Shown in pieces: positions 1-10,130 of a stretch of DNA of 64,000 bases. Within the stretch, counting starts at the first letter, position 1, and each line of letters opens with the position of its first letter. The notes under the pieces were generated by a model. That model was given only the letters and a program-made list of their open reading frames with translations, was not told where the DNA came from and ran no database searches. The position numbers and the translations under genes were made by a program. The DNA comes from Acanthosepion esculentum (Eukaryota > Mollusca > Cephalopoda > Sepiida > Sepiidae), in NCBI GenBank assembly GCA_964036315.1, contig OZ038510.1:81587583-81651582 (forward strand), given 5' to 3'.

Positions 1-4
1 TACG

Positions 5-80
5 ACTCTCTGTAAACACCTTGCATGCTATTGGCACTCCCGCCTTGCTTGGAGTGAAATGCTAAAAAAAAAAAAAAAAT
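5..80 (+). mobile_element. LINE 3' end with poly(A)
   Basis: Matches the last ~70 bp of the LINE family seen complete at 44876-45345: a 'CTTGCTTGGAGTGAAAT' type terminus followed by a 16-base A tract. Only the 3' untranslated end is in the window; the rest would lie upstream. Plus orientation follows from the A tail. Identification rests on similarity between copies inside this window. Confidence 0.6.
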
Positions 81-688
81 CAAGAATAAAGGTTACACGA
101 TTAATGACGCAAGATGGCTAATAATTTTCGTTCTATGTTAATTTTTTGGTGTTTATTTTGTATTAGTTTTGACATCAAAGAGAACTTATTTGAGAACATC
201 ACTGCACATTCTTTCAAATCCATTATTTCATCATTTGTAAAAAAAAAAACAAAAAAAAAAAACTGCAAATGGAGTTTCCGTGAAAATTTGAGGCATTACA
301 GATTTATTTGAAATTTTGGAAGTGAGGGTGAATAATTCTCTCCGCAACTATGTATAGGTTCCGTGATAAAACTTGCATCTCAGTCCTTAAAACACAAACA
401 TTCAGATTGCTTGAAGATATGATTTTATTATAGTTATAAAAAGCTTTCTGTTGAATAATTACATTTTCATTTTCATTACTTACTAGTTTAGCGACGATTC
501 TGTATCTGTAATCCTCACGTTTTGAAACCTTACTTATCGGGTAACCTAATATTATATTTTTAAAGAACCCAACAAATTAAAAAAAAAAAAACTAATAAAG
601 AACCCCCCCCCCCCAAAAAAACAACAAACAAAACAAAAAAGAAAAAAAAAAAAGAAAAAAGTTTTTATTACCTAAGAATCTGTTATGG
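81..688. other. No gene; homopolymer-rich DNA
   Basis: AT-rich sequence with short A runs (238-260, 579-590) and a C tract followed by A-rich sequence (603-660). The single short frame at 114 is low complexity and has no recognisable domain. Confidence 0.6.
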
Positions 689-750
689 CAGTACTACTCA
701 AAAGTGGTGGTCCGCAGACCAGTGCCGGTACGCGAACCATCACCTAACGG
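689..750 (+). mobile_element. hAT-type element terminus
   Basis: Begins CAGTACTACTCAAAAGTGG and continues into a GGTCCGCAGACCAGTGCCGG stretch, the usual look of a hAT element end (CAG plus a TCTCAA-like core, then a ggtccgcggacc palindrome). No partner end was located, so this is probably a solo or truncated end. Confidence 0.5.
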
Positions 751-871
751 TAAGTGTCCAGACCATGATAAGGAATCATTTGAAGCTTGTTTCTTTATTA
801 CATATATATGTTTTGATATGGAATTATTTTTTGCAAAATAAATGGAAGATAAAAAAAAAGTCAACATTTAT

Positions 872-874
<3 letters not shown>

Positions 875-957
<83 letters not shown>
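875..957. repeat. (TA)n microsatellite
   Basis: About 41 uninterrupted TA units. Any frame through it encodes only an Ile-Tyr repeat and is not a gene. Confidence 0.95.
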
Positions 958-959
<2 letters not shown>

Positions 960-2024
960 TTTCCGGTATAAATTAATATTGCCACGAAATATTACAGGTA
1001 CGTGACTCATTGAGAAAAAAATCCCGGTCCACCATATCAGATAGTTTGAGAAGCAGTTATGGGATTCAATTGCAGGTGCTCTTAATGGTCAGTTACCATC
1101 GCGTTTTATCCGAATGGGGAGCTAATGTAAACAAGTCATGTTGTTATTGTTAACCTCTCTATCCAATGGACGCTGATAAGCCTCAAGCGAGAAAAATAGC
1201 GGAAAAGTGCTCGCCGATAGGATGACATTCTCTGTTTGGTCCAGTGGTCTTTATCTTTAAAGTCATCCTTATGATTAATATAAGTGATTAGATTTCTTAT
1301 TGTCGTTTTTACTCAAGTGATTTTTATGGTCCGACCATGACACCAAGTGATGGCTTCTCAACCAATTGCCATCATCGTCCCCCGTACACTGGGCCTTGCT
1401 CGACACACACATACACACACTCACAAAAAAAAAAAAATCTTGACACACATCTATCCATCCGTCCATTCATTCATCCAAAGGGGTCTTAATAATGCTTTTA
1501 TTTGGTTTCCACGTTCGCTTGATATTATCAGCACAAGGCAATCAGTTGCGAGTAAAATTTGTCGAAATTACTTTGCCATTTCATCTAATTTGGTAATGTT
1601 TATCGCTTGGATCTCTGCCTAGACAACAATGGAGCTATAAAGAGAACCCTTGTTCCACATTGGACAAAATGACATTGACACAATTCCGGATAATTTAGAC
1701 AAATGTAACTCATTATAGAACCGTCTCGTCACGAGTCTCTTTGGAGCAGCACATGTATATATAGACGCAAGGGTGTTTTTTTATTGCAACACAACCTGAC
1801 GGAGCCCATCCCTCATCAGTCTGGTTGTAAATTCAGAGTTTCCATTGGCATACCCTATCAAAGTTTAAACAGTCTACAATATCATTTGAAGTTTGAAATC
1901 AGTGTTTTCCTCCTAGATCGTTTGCCACCCAAAACCCAGTACGCTTTGCATTTTAATCCCAGAGGTGAGTAATGATAGCGTCCTGGGGTCACTGTATGTA
2001 CTGCAGCTATCGCAGCAGTGGTGT
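958..2024. other. No recognisable gene
   Basis: Contains a short CA tract near 1404-1420 and otherwise unique-looking AT-rich DNA. Short frames on both strands around 1275-1622 and 1784-2076 show no domain and overlap each other. Confidence 0.5.
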
Positions 2025-2229
2025 GTCTAGGGCAGTATTTCTTAACATTTTTAAGTAACGGTACATCTAGGAGCAAATGAAAATATCACTGTCCACTTAG
2101 AAAAGTTTAATACATACATGTAAATGCTGTCAAATAAAACTATAGGATAAAAAATATACACACTATTATAAACTTAATTTATTCCAATTTGTCTATTTGT
2201 GAAGCTTATTTAGTTTGAAACCTATGCCC

Positions 2230-3480
2230 GGTGCTTTTTCGCGATTCCTTCAATGTTTGGTCGAATGTGCGATAGGCAGACCCTCATTTCTTCTTCTTCA
2301 GTTGAGCGTCGTCTTTCTCGCTTCTTATTTTTGAAGTTATTTAGGGTTGAGAAGCCTAATTCTCCTAAATCAGATGTTTCAAATACTAACGCTGTACCAT
2401 TATTACTTAAAGGATATACATTTAAATGTTATGAAATAAAATCATAGATTTTTTAAAAATACACACGCAAATATGAACTTAATTATTTTCAATGTTTCTA
2501 TTCAACTATTTGTACAGGTTATTTAGGGTGAAACCCGTTCCTGGTGCTTTTTCACGATTTCTTCAATGTTTGGTTGAATGAGCAATAAGCAGACCCACAT
2601 TTCTTCTTCAGTTGAGTGCAGTCTTTCTCTCGTCTTATTTTTGATGTTATTTAGGGCTGAGAAGCCTAATTCATATAAATAAGAAGTAGAAAATTGCAAT
2701 AAAACTGATGAAGCCATTTTAGCTAATGTCGTATAAATAGTTTAATATTCATTCATTTATTCAAGTACTAACTCTGTAACATTATTACTTTTACAAACAC
2801 ATACACACAGAGTTATGGATGCCGATAATATTACGCGGCACACTTCAGATGGCGTTTCAGAAACACTTGTCTAAATTGAAGCCAGCAAGTTAAGTAATAC
2901 CAGGACACACTTAGCAACATTTTTAAAGGGTAGACATTGAAAAGTTTTGAAATAAAAAACATAGATTAAAAAATACACACAATTTTTACGATTTCTTCAA
3001 TGTCAAATGTGCGATAGGCAGACCCTCATTTTTCTTTAGTTGAGCGTAGCCTTTCTTGCTTCTTATTTTTGATGTTAAGTTTGAGAAGCCTAATTCTCCT
3101 AAATCAGATGTTTCAAATACTAACGCTGTACCATTATTACTTAAAGGATATACATTTAATTGTTAGGAAATAAAACCATAGATTTTTAAGAAATACACAC
3201 GCAAATATGAACTTAATTTATTTCAATGTTTCTATTCAGTTATTTGTGCAGGTTATTTAGTGTGAAACCGGTTCCTGGTTGTTTTTGTTTTCACGATTTC
3301 TTCAATGTTTAGTCAAATGTGCGATAAGCAGACCCTCTTTTCTTCTTCATTTGAGCGTAGTTTTTCTCGCTTCTTATTTTTGATGTTATTTAGTGCTGAG
3401 GAGCCTAATTCACATAAATAAGAAGTAAAAAATTGCAATAAAACTGATGAAGCCTTTTTAGCTAATGTGGTAGATTCCTT
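2230..3480 (-). repeat. Head-to-tail repeats of the hAT C-terminus
   Basis: The same block recurs about four times: a cacgatttcttcaatgt stretch, GCGATAGGCAGACCC or its variant, then gttgagcgtagtctttctcgc and a tattacttaaaggatatac module. Two unit types alternate (ending ctcctaaatcagatg or catataaataagaag), implying at least one duplication of a two-unit block. All copies lie inside the hAT termini. Confidence 0.7.
2523..2717 (-). pseudogene. hAT transposase dimerisation-domain fragment
   Basis: A 64-residue open stretch reads TSYLYELGFSALNNIKNKTR, then a region ending in LLIQPNIEEIV. This matches the C-terminal hAT dimerisation domain of ZBED5/SCAND3-like transposases (the Y-L-C-E-x-G-F-S-A-L-x-x-I-K-x-K motif; here Cys is Tyr). 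No catalytic region precedes it. Parallel, more damaged copies lie at about 2230-2460, 2985-3130 and 3290-3480. Confidence 0.7.
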
Positions 3481-3636
3481 TTGTATTGAAATCCAAAATG
3501 GATCAATGGGTAAAGTAGAATGTTTTATTTTGATCGCTCGGTCGCTAGAAACGGTAATATTTCACGAATCACGTAAGAGGATCGCGCGACTCACTAGCGT
3601 GCCGCGGTACGACGGTTGAGAATAACTGGTCTAGAG

Positions 3637-4149
3637 TAAGATAGCCTCGATAGACGCCATACCTAATGAAGCTGCTTGTGAATTCAGAATTTCCTTCTCC
3701 TTGACTGTTTGCCACCCAACAGTAACATAGTCCAGTCAGCCATGGTATTTAACCTATAGCTTGGGGTAGACTTATACATTTTTAAGATCGTCTAGCATTA
3801 CATAGTGTACCAAACTTCGTAGCAAGATACCTAGTAATTTATTCAATATACGGACTCCACCAAATTACGAACTCGGCTCATCAATTTCTGAGTCGGTAAC
3901 TGTTATGGGGCATATAAAAAATATAGGAATATGAAGATTGTATTGCGTCAGTTAACAGTTGAAAAGGTCTAGCAGACACCGATAATAAACACGCATTTAT
4001 CTCAGTTCAGAGAATATTAATTCCACACGTTTATTTCATCAGTGAGCTGCATGATGGCATGATTCGAACTCAGAGTTATTAATACATCATTGCTTAAAAG
4101 AATGCAAATTTTGTGACTGAGGTCATTGGATACAGTATGGGGTCATCAG
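3637..4149. other. No recognisable gene
   Basis: Unique-looking AT-rich DNA between two transposon relics; nothing identifiable on either strand. Confidence 0.5.
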
Positions 4150-4267
4150 CAGGGCCGGTGCAAAGATATGCGCCCCCTTGCATCAATGATACAGTCACTT
4201 TACCACAGCTCAAGTTTCATAAGGTAGCATGTATATAAAATATAAATTTTATTGTAGCCTAATTATA

Positions 4268-4570
4268 AGGGTGTCCATAAAGTTCGTGTGCACTTTAAAA
4301 AAATTATAACTTTATTTTTATTTGCGATAGAAATAATCTGTAAAAAATGTGATAAACTTTAATGTACCTAGTTTTAAGTATAGCTAAAATAACTAATGTG
4401 ATTTCAAGCATTACTGTAAATCAGTTGGCAAATGTTTTCCGTGAACTGCAAAATCGTATTACCCTTTGTATTGCTAATGATGGAGGACATGTGGAAACTT
4501 AAATAAAATTTCAATAAAACCTTAAAAAATATAGATTTACTTCTTTCTAATCGTTTTTACAAATTATTTA
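4268..4570 (+). mobile_element. Mariner/Tc1-type deletion derivative, copy 1
   Basis: Starts AGGGTGTCCATAAAGTTCGT after a TATA and runs parallel to the copy at 4667 with few differences until about 4570, where its right inverted repeat is missing. Near its end it encodes ITLCIANDGGHVET then stop, the C-terminal tail of a Tc1/mariner-superfamily transposase. So it is an internally deleted autonomous element, not an unrelated MITE. Confidence 0.7.
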
Positions 4571-4666
4571 CATAAGCGGCCTTTTTCTTTTATTCTGGTA
4601 TCTCTTAGTATTTAGCTTAGTTCATGTAAGGCATTTTTCACTATTTCTTCAAATGTCTGCGTTACA

Positions 4667-5032
4667 CAGGGTGTCCATAAAGTTCGTGTGCACTTTAAAA
4701 AATGTATAACTTTATTTGTATTTGCGATAGAAATAATCTGTAAAAAATGTTATAAAGTTTAATGTACCTAGTTTTAAGTCTAGCTAAAATAACTAATGTG
4801 GTTTCAGGCATTACTGTAAATCAGTTGGCAAATGTTTTCTGTGAACTGCAAAATCGTATTACCCTTTGTATTGCTAATGATGGAGGACATGTGGAAACTT
4901 AACTAAAATTTCAATAAAACCTTAAAAAATATAGATTTACTTCTTTCTAATCCTTTTTACAAATTATTTCTATCGCAAATACAAATAAAGTTATAAATTT
5001 TTAAAGTGCACACGAACTTTATGGACACCCTG
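4667..5032 (+). mobile_element. Mariner/Tc1-type deletion derivative, copy 2
   Basis: A 366-bp element with ~65-bp terminal inverted repeats: CAGGGTGTCCATAAAGTTCG at the left and its complement at 4967-5032 on the right. TA follows the right end (5033-5034). The relic coding segment (about 4800-4902) again ends in a CIANDGGHVET-type tail and TAA. A paralogous uninterrupted site occurs near 5664 and again near 34320 (complement), which shows the insertion point. Confidence 0.8.
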
Positions 5033-5034
5033 TA

Positions 5035-5232
5035 TACAATAATGGATCATATGCAATATAGGTGAAAAATTCAACTAGAAAAATTCAAAATAAATACAAT
5101 GTATCTAAATACAAATTAGAAATATATCATAATAGATCATGATATCTTAAATAGAACAACACTGTTTTTTGCCGCAATTTTTCAATATGAACTTGAAGTT
5201 TTTCTGATTAAAAAGTTGAATAATTTAACACA
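5035..5232. repeat. Direct repeat A of an internal block
   Basis: About 200 bp starting tacaataatggatcatatgc; recurs at 5670-5882 with roughly 85 percent similarity by eye. It is part of the body of the composite element and marks an internal duplication around the LINE piece. Confidence 0.65.
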
Positions 5233-5389
5233 TTCAACTAAAGCGGTTGTTTCAATTTGCATAATAGTGGATTAGTCTAGCATTCGTCTATGTTTGTGCC
5301 AAATATGATCTGTTTGTCCTGCAATCTATTCAGAGATCCTTGATAAAATCCAGATAGGAATCTGCAGCGTCATTCGTCTTAACCTGGCA

Positions 5390-5640
5390 TCTCGGCTCTC
5401 CCACTGCCATAATGTAGCTTCCCTGTGCCTTTTCTATAAATACTTTCATGACAATATTTCTCATGAATTTTTCTCTTTCCTACCTAGAATTTATTAATTT
5501 AAGCCCGGTATTAGATTGGGGTGGATCAGTTCTCATCCTTTTACAGTTAAAATGGCTAGACGCAGGGCTGATGCAAGCATCTCGCAACCCTCCACCACCA
5601 CCGCCATTTTGCTACACCTCAATATCCTTAAGGTAGTATT
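5390..5640 (+). pseudogene. LINE ORF2 C-terminal fragment
   Basis: In one frame reads FKPGIRLGWISSHPFTVKMA, a variant of the FKR-S-T-R-L-A-x-R-S-H-x-F-T-V stretch seen in better LINE copies here (31432-31658, 44876-45126). Plus orientation. Upstream 5235-5390 contains the remnant inverted end of the Tc1-like element found at 34728. Part of the inverted duplication with 34358-34765. Confidence 0.6.
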
Positions 5641-5669
5641 CATATAAAATGCAAATTTTATTGCAACCT

Positions 5670-5882
5670 AACTGTGTACAATAATGGATCATATGCAATA
5701 AGAGGTGAAGAATTCAAGTAGAAAAACTGAAAATAAATACAATGTATCTAAATACAAATTAGAGACATGTCATATCAGATCATGAGATCTTAAATAAATC
5801 AACAATGATTTGCGGTAATTTTTAACATCAACTTCAGATTTTTCTTAATAAAACTTTGAATAATTTATGGATAAGAAAATAG
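5670..5882. repeat. Direct repeat B of an internal block
   Basis: Partner of 5035-5232. Because this copy lacks the mariner insertion just upstream, it preserves the empty target site for the element at 4667. Confidence 0.65.
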
Positions 5883-5914
5883 GAAATTTTATATAGAATT
5901 TTTTCGAGACTTAG

Positions 5915-6095
5915 CTTGAGCAAAACAAATTCACTGATTTGGACAAGAAAAAACCCAGAATGACGTCAAAATCCACGAAAGTTTTTCATCTTTTAATAGT
6001 CAGTTGTGCTTAATTTGTAGCGTATATAAAAGCATATAGAAAAAAAATCAAATAAGATAGCGAGAGTCAAAAAGCACTGCCCGTTTCACACAATC
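5915..6095. repeat. ~170-bp block flanking the palindromic array, left
   Basis: Contains cccagaatgacgtcaaaatc and a gatagcgagagtcaaaaagc end. A direct copy lies at 6570-6775 on the other side of the 103-bp array, so the array sits between two direct repeats. An inverted copy is at 33545-33745. Confidence 0.7.
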
Positions 6096-6099
6096 AGGA

Positions 6100-6560
6100 A
6101 CAGTTATTATCGTACAGAAGTAGGATTATATAAATAATAATAGACTGCTTTTGTCCAATAATGGTTGGTACATTTAGTGTATGTAATGTTTAGGCAAATG
6201 GAACAATTATTATGGGACAGAAGTAGTATTACATAAATAATAATAGACTGCATCTGTCCCATAATGTTTGGTACACTTAGTGTATGAAGTGTGTAGGCAA
6301 ATGGAACAATCATTATGGGACAGCAGTAGGATTATATAAATAATAATAGACTGCATCTGTCCCATAATGGTTGGTACATTTAGTGTATGAAATGTGTAGG
6401 CAAATGGAACAATCATTATGGGACAGAAGTAGTATTATATAAATAATAGTAGACTGCATCTGTCCCATAATCTTTGGTACATTTAGTGTGTAAAATATGT
6501 AGGCAAATGGAACAATCATTATGGGACAGAAGTAGTATTATATAAATAATGTCTTACTGT
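6100..6560 (-). repeat. 103-bp palindromic satellite, array 1
   Basis: About 4.5 units of 103 bp. Each unit carries CTGTCCCATAAT and, ~50 bp later, ATTATGGGACAG, so each can form a hairpin, followed by an AT-rich taatatataaataataa spacer. The 68-residue frames here, spaced 103 bp apart, are artefacts of the period. Orientation is opposite to 32765-33530. Confidence 0.9.
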
Positions 6561-6569
6561 TTCCCGTAA

Positions 6570-6775
6570 TAGTTGCCAAGTTTAGTATGAGTAAAATAAA
6601 TCCACAGATTTGAACGAAGAAAAAAAGACCCCAGAATGACGACAAAATCTGCGAAAGTTTTTTTCTAGTCGTTTATGCTTAGTTTAATTTTGTAACGTAT
6701 ACAACTGTAGATAGGAAAAATAAATTTCGATAAAGATAGCAAGGGTAGCAAAGCACTGCCGGTGGTCCCCAAACA
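6570..6775. repeat. ~170-bp block flanking the palindromic array, right
   Basis: Direct copy of 5915-6095 (shared cccagaatgacg, gcgaaagttttt and aagcactgcc segments). Confidence 0.65.
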
Positions 6776-6898
6776 GGCTCTCACCTGGGTCGGTGAGTTT
6801 TGGGGTACTACACACCGGCCCTGGTTATAAGCACTAGAAATTACACGTCTTCCATTACAGCGACCGCAGACTAAAAAACAAAGAATAAATTATATAAT

Positions 6899-7225
6899 AA
6901 GACCCCGGGTTATGACAGTCCCGACTTACGATGATTCGTGGTTACGACGCAGTTTCCATTAATATTGTTTCGACTTATACCGCTGGCCTTGCACATACGA
7001 CGAAAGCGGAAGAATACATTGCGTTGTGGTAGAATACGTGGTGCCGCGACGCTCGAGTGAGAAAGGCGTTGTAGGCCAGTTTCTGGTCGTATGCCATACT
7101 GGATTTGTTGGGGGAGTGAGTGCTGATTTACGGAAACTCTCGGTGTACGTTCCGACTTACACGGAAAACCTTGTTACGATGTATCATAGAAACGAAACAC
7201 TGTCGTAAGTCGAGAGCCCCTGCTT
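6899..7225. mobile_element. Dispersed repeat with imperfect inverted ends
   Basis: Left end reads gaccccgggttatgacagtc then ccgacttacgatg; the right end is the complement of gggctctcgacttacgacag. The shared element is cgacttacga. GC content is higher than the surroundings. It could be a MITE; no target duplication is clear. Confidence 0.35.
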
Positions 7226-7569
7226 TTTTGCAAGATGTCAATATTATACAAATTAAATTGAAGAAGTTTATAGATTCGGTTTGAATCTAAATACGGATAC
7301 CTAAACAAAATTTTCGAGCAAAAGAAGAGAGTGAATAGATTATTTTGCAAATACGATAAACTCGTAACCAAAGATTTAGTCATGAATCACGTTTAAAATG
7401 TTATTAGTTTTTTAAATTTATTTAAAAAAAAAAGAAGACAAACCCAGATGCGGTAAAATAGAGGTTTTCTTTAAAAGACAAGAATAAATTGTTCGCTTGA
7501 AGTTATCTTACACTATCGCAGATAAAGGGGAAACTAGGTAAATGCCGTACACTAGTAGTTTCAGTTTCT
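7226..7569. other. No recognisable gene
   Basis: AT-rich DNA; the 69-residue minus frame at 7174-7383 has no domain. Confidence 0.5.
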
Positions 7570-8820
7570 CATAGTGCTATTGTCCAAGGTTAGCACCAAG
7601 GAAGAACAACACGAACACAAGAGTAGAAATAACAAAGATATATTAAACAGAATAATAATACAAGATGTGGAAGGTGTTAGTATTACTGTCAGTCTGGTTT
7701 GGAGTGAACTACTATCGGCTCGACTCGATTCGTCCCTCTCTCTTGAGAGGCGTAGTATACATAGTGTTAGGAAGAGTCCATTCTGTAGTTATAGGTAAGG
7801 ACCCATAACACTCAGTTTATTTACTTTCCAATTATCTATCTATCTATCTATCTATCTATTTATCTATCTCAGTGTTATGGTCCAGGTTAGGACCAAGGAA
7901 GAACAACACGAACACAAGAGTAGAAATAACGAAGATATATTACACGGAATAATAATACAAGATGTGGAAGGTGTCAGTATGACTGTCAGTCTGGTCTGGA
8001 GTGAACTACTATCGACTCGACTCGATTCGTCTCTCTCTCTTGAGAGGCGTAGTATACATAGTGTTAGGAAGAGTTCATTCTATAGTTATAGGTAAGGACC
8101 CATAACAACTAGTATCCTCATCTTGGTTGTGATAGTCACAATGTTTCGGCCATTTCTGAGATGAGGAATTATCATTTTTATACACTGACTGATTCTGACT
8201 AGTGTTATGGTCCAGGTTAAGACCAAGGAAGAACAACACGAACACAAGAGTAGAAATAACGAAGATATATTACACGGAATAATAATACAAGATGTGGAAG
8301 GTGTTAGTATGACTGTCAGTCTGGTCTGGAGTGAACTACTATCAGCTCGACTCGATTCGATATTTAACAGTCCCCCCACGAGGAAAGTATGTGGCACAAG
8401 GCCGAGTTTAACGTGGGTTTCTCCGAGCCCGTAAGCTCGGCCAAAAATACTCCCTTAAGAACCCGTATAAACGGGTTCAGGGCTTTTCTACCACCCCGGA
8501 CGAAACTTTTCCCTTCGGCAAAGTCCGGGTTCCTCTCTGCCAAAGCAGAGAGTTCGACAGGAGTCGCGCACAGTCAGAGACTGCGGCTCGACTCGATTCG
8601 TCTCTCTCTCTCTCTTGAGAGGCATAGTATACATAGTGTTAGGAAGAGTTCATTCTGTAGTTATAGGTAAGGACCTCTCTCTTGAGAGGCATAGTATACA
8701 TAGTGTTAGGAAGAGTTCATTCTGTAGTTATAGGTAAGGACCTCTCTCTTGAGAGGCATAGTATACATAGTGTTAGGAAGAGTTCATTCTGTAGTTATAG
8801 GTAAGGACCCATAACACATA
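7570..8820 (+). repeat. ~235-bp tandem repeat array with (TCTA)n and insertion
   Basis: Three units begin near 7585, 7878 and 8208 (each with aaggaagaacaacacgaac) and end in tataggtaaggacccataac. The units are separated by a TCTA tract (7830-7870) and by a short SINE-tail fragment (8108-8200). Unit three is split by the insertion at 8360-8600, and its last part is amplified as three 67-bp repeats (8602-8810) centred on a cctctctcttgagagg palindrome. Frames through the units share sequence but show no domain. Confidence 0.8.
8360..8600. mobile_element. GC-rich hairpin-cluster insertion
   Basis: The 235-bp repeat unit is interrupted by ~226 bp and the 15-base target GCTCGACTCGATTCG is duplicated (8345-8359 and 8586-8600). 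The insert contains four consecutive perfect stems: CCGAGC/GCTCGG (8423-8440), GAACCCGT/ACGGGTTC with an ATAA loop (8459-8478), CCCGGAC/GTCCGGG (8495-8529), CTCTCTGC/GCAGAGAG with a CAAA loop (8533-8552). It has no poly(A), no terminal inverted repeats and no recognised family. A 15-bp duplication fits target-primed reverse transcription. Function unknown. Confidence 0.7.
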
Positions 8821-8829
8821 GAGTGACAG

Positions 8830-9960
8830 AGGAATGGGAAGATGAGTTTAATGTTTAAAAGGAAAATATAACTCCGTTCGTAGTTAAAAGTATAAAGCCT
8901 AAGTTTGATGTTTACAAGAAAATATAATTTGACATTCAGATAACAGAATAAAATATGTTTGATATTTACAAGGAGAAAAAATATGATTTCGTATATTGAT
9001 AGAAAAAAAAGATATTTTTTTATGTTTACAAGGAAAATATCATTTCGTGTTTAGATTTAAGAATAAAATAGTATTTTGATATTTACAAGGAAAATATCAT
9101 TTCGTGTTTAGATTTAAGAATAAAATAGTATTTTGATATTTACAAGGAAAATATCATTTCGTGTTTAGATTTAAGAATAAAATAGTATTTTGATATTTAC
9201 AAGGAAAATATAACTCGGTGTTTAGTTAGAAGAAAACATAAGTTTGATTTTTACCAAAAAATATAATTTTTAAACAGAAGAAAAAATATGAAAAAATATG
9301 ATTTCGTATATTGATAGAAAAAAAAAGATATTTTTTTATGTTTACAAGGAAATATAATTTCATGTTTAAGTTTAAGAATAAAATGTTATTTTGATGTTCA
9401 CAATAAAACTATAATATTGGGTTTAGGCAGAAGAATAAAAAAAAATTATGTTTACAGGAAATGGAATTTCGTGTTTAGATAAAAGAATAAAACATAAGTT
9501 TGATGTTTAGAAGGAAAAATATAAATTCGTGTTTAGATAGAAAAAAAACAGAAATTGTATATTTACGAGGAAAATATAATTTCGTGTTTAGCAAAAGAAT
9601 GAAACAAGTTTGATATTTACAAGGAAATATAATTTCGTGTTTAAGTTTAAGAATAAAATGTTATTTTAATGTTCACAATAAAACTATAATATTGGGTTTA
9701 GGCAGAAGAATAAAAAAAAAATGATGTTTACAGGAAATGCAATTTCGTGTTTAGATAAAAGAATAAAACATAAGTTTGATGTTTAGAAGGAAAAAATATA
9801 ATTTCGTGTTTAGATGTAAAAAATCCAGAAATTTTATATTTACGAGGAAAAGATAATTTCGTGTTTAGCAAAAGAATGAAACAAGTTTGATGTTTACAAT
9901 AGCCTATAATTTCGTGTTTAGTTAGAAAAACTAAACATATGTTTGATGTTTACAAGCAAT
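8830..9960. repeat. Degenerate ~57-bp AT-rich minisatellite
   Basis: Variants of tatttacaaggaaaatat-atttcgtgtttag-aagaataaaa recur about twenty times. Around 9031-9200 three copies are nearly identical at a 57-bp period; elsewhere the units vary in length. No coding potential. Confidence 0.85.
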
Positions 9961-10130
9961 GAGACTGAAATTGTCTCATTTCATTTGAAAATGGAATCCG
10001 TGTGTGTTTATATAAAGTTCGACCTCTAATTAAGGATTTACGCAGTACAGGCAAGCCCGGATTTCAAATAAAAGGAACACATCTCATTATCGAAATCGGC
10101 TTCGAAAACAACATTTCTTTGTTTCATATA

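Larger units (their letters stand above)
2033..3628 (-). mobile_element. Decayed hAT transposon, 1,596 bp
   Basis: Left end CAGTATTTCTTAACATTTTT and right end (read on minus) CAGTTATTCTCAACCG share the hAT-like CAG..TTCT.AAC start. The element is flanked by GTCTAGGG (2025-2032) and GTCTAGAG (3629-3636), an 8-bp target duplication with one difference, as expected for hAT. The interior is minus-sense and holds several head-to-tail copies of the transposase C-terminal (dimerisation) region; nothing of the DDE core is recognised. The short length and repeated C-terminus indicate a non-autonomous, internally rearranged relic. Confidence 0.75.
4150..6823. mobile_element. Composite element with CAGGGCCGGTG ends
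   Basis: CAGGGCCGGTG at 4150-4160 is repeated in inverted form at 6813-6823. Flanks are GTCATCAG (4142-4149) and GTTATAAG (6824-6831), 6 of 8 identical, consistent with an old 8-bp hAT target duplication. Inside are two mariner derivatives, a LINE C-terminal piece, duplicated blocks and a palindromic satellite. No transposase of its own is visible. The alternative is chance pairing of two unrelated 11-bp ends; the paired near-duplication argues against it. Confidence 0.5.

Noticed and set aside
6107..6519. Repeated 68-residue protein family (also 19234-19815, 33219-33528)
   Set aside because: Frames overlap at a 103-bp step, which is the satellite period (not divisible by three); no codon-level conservation is implied.
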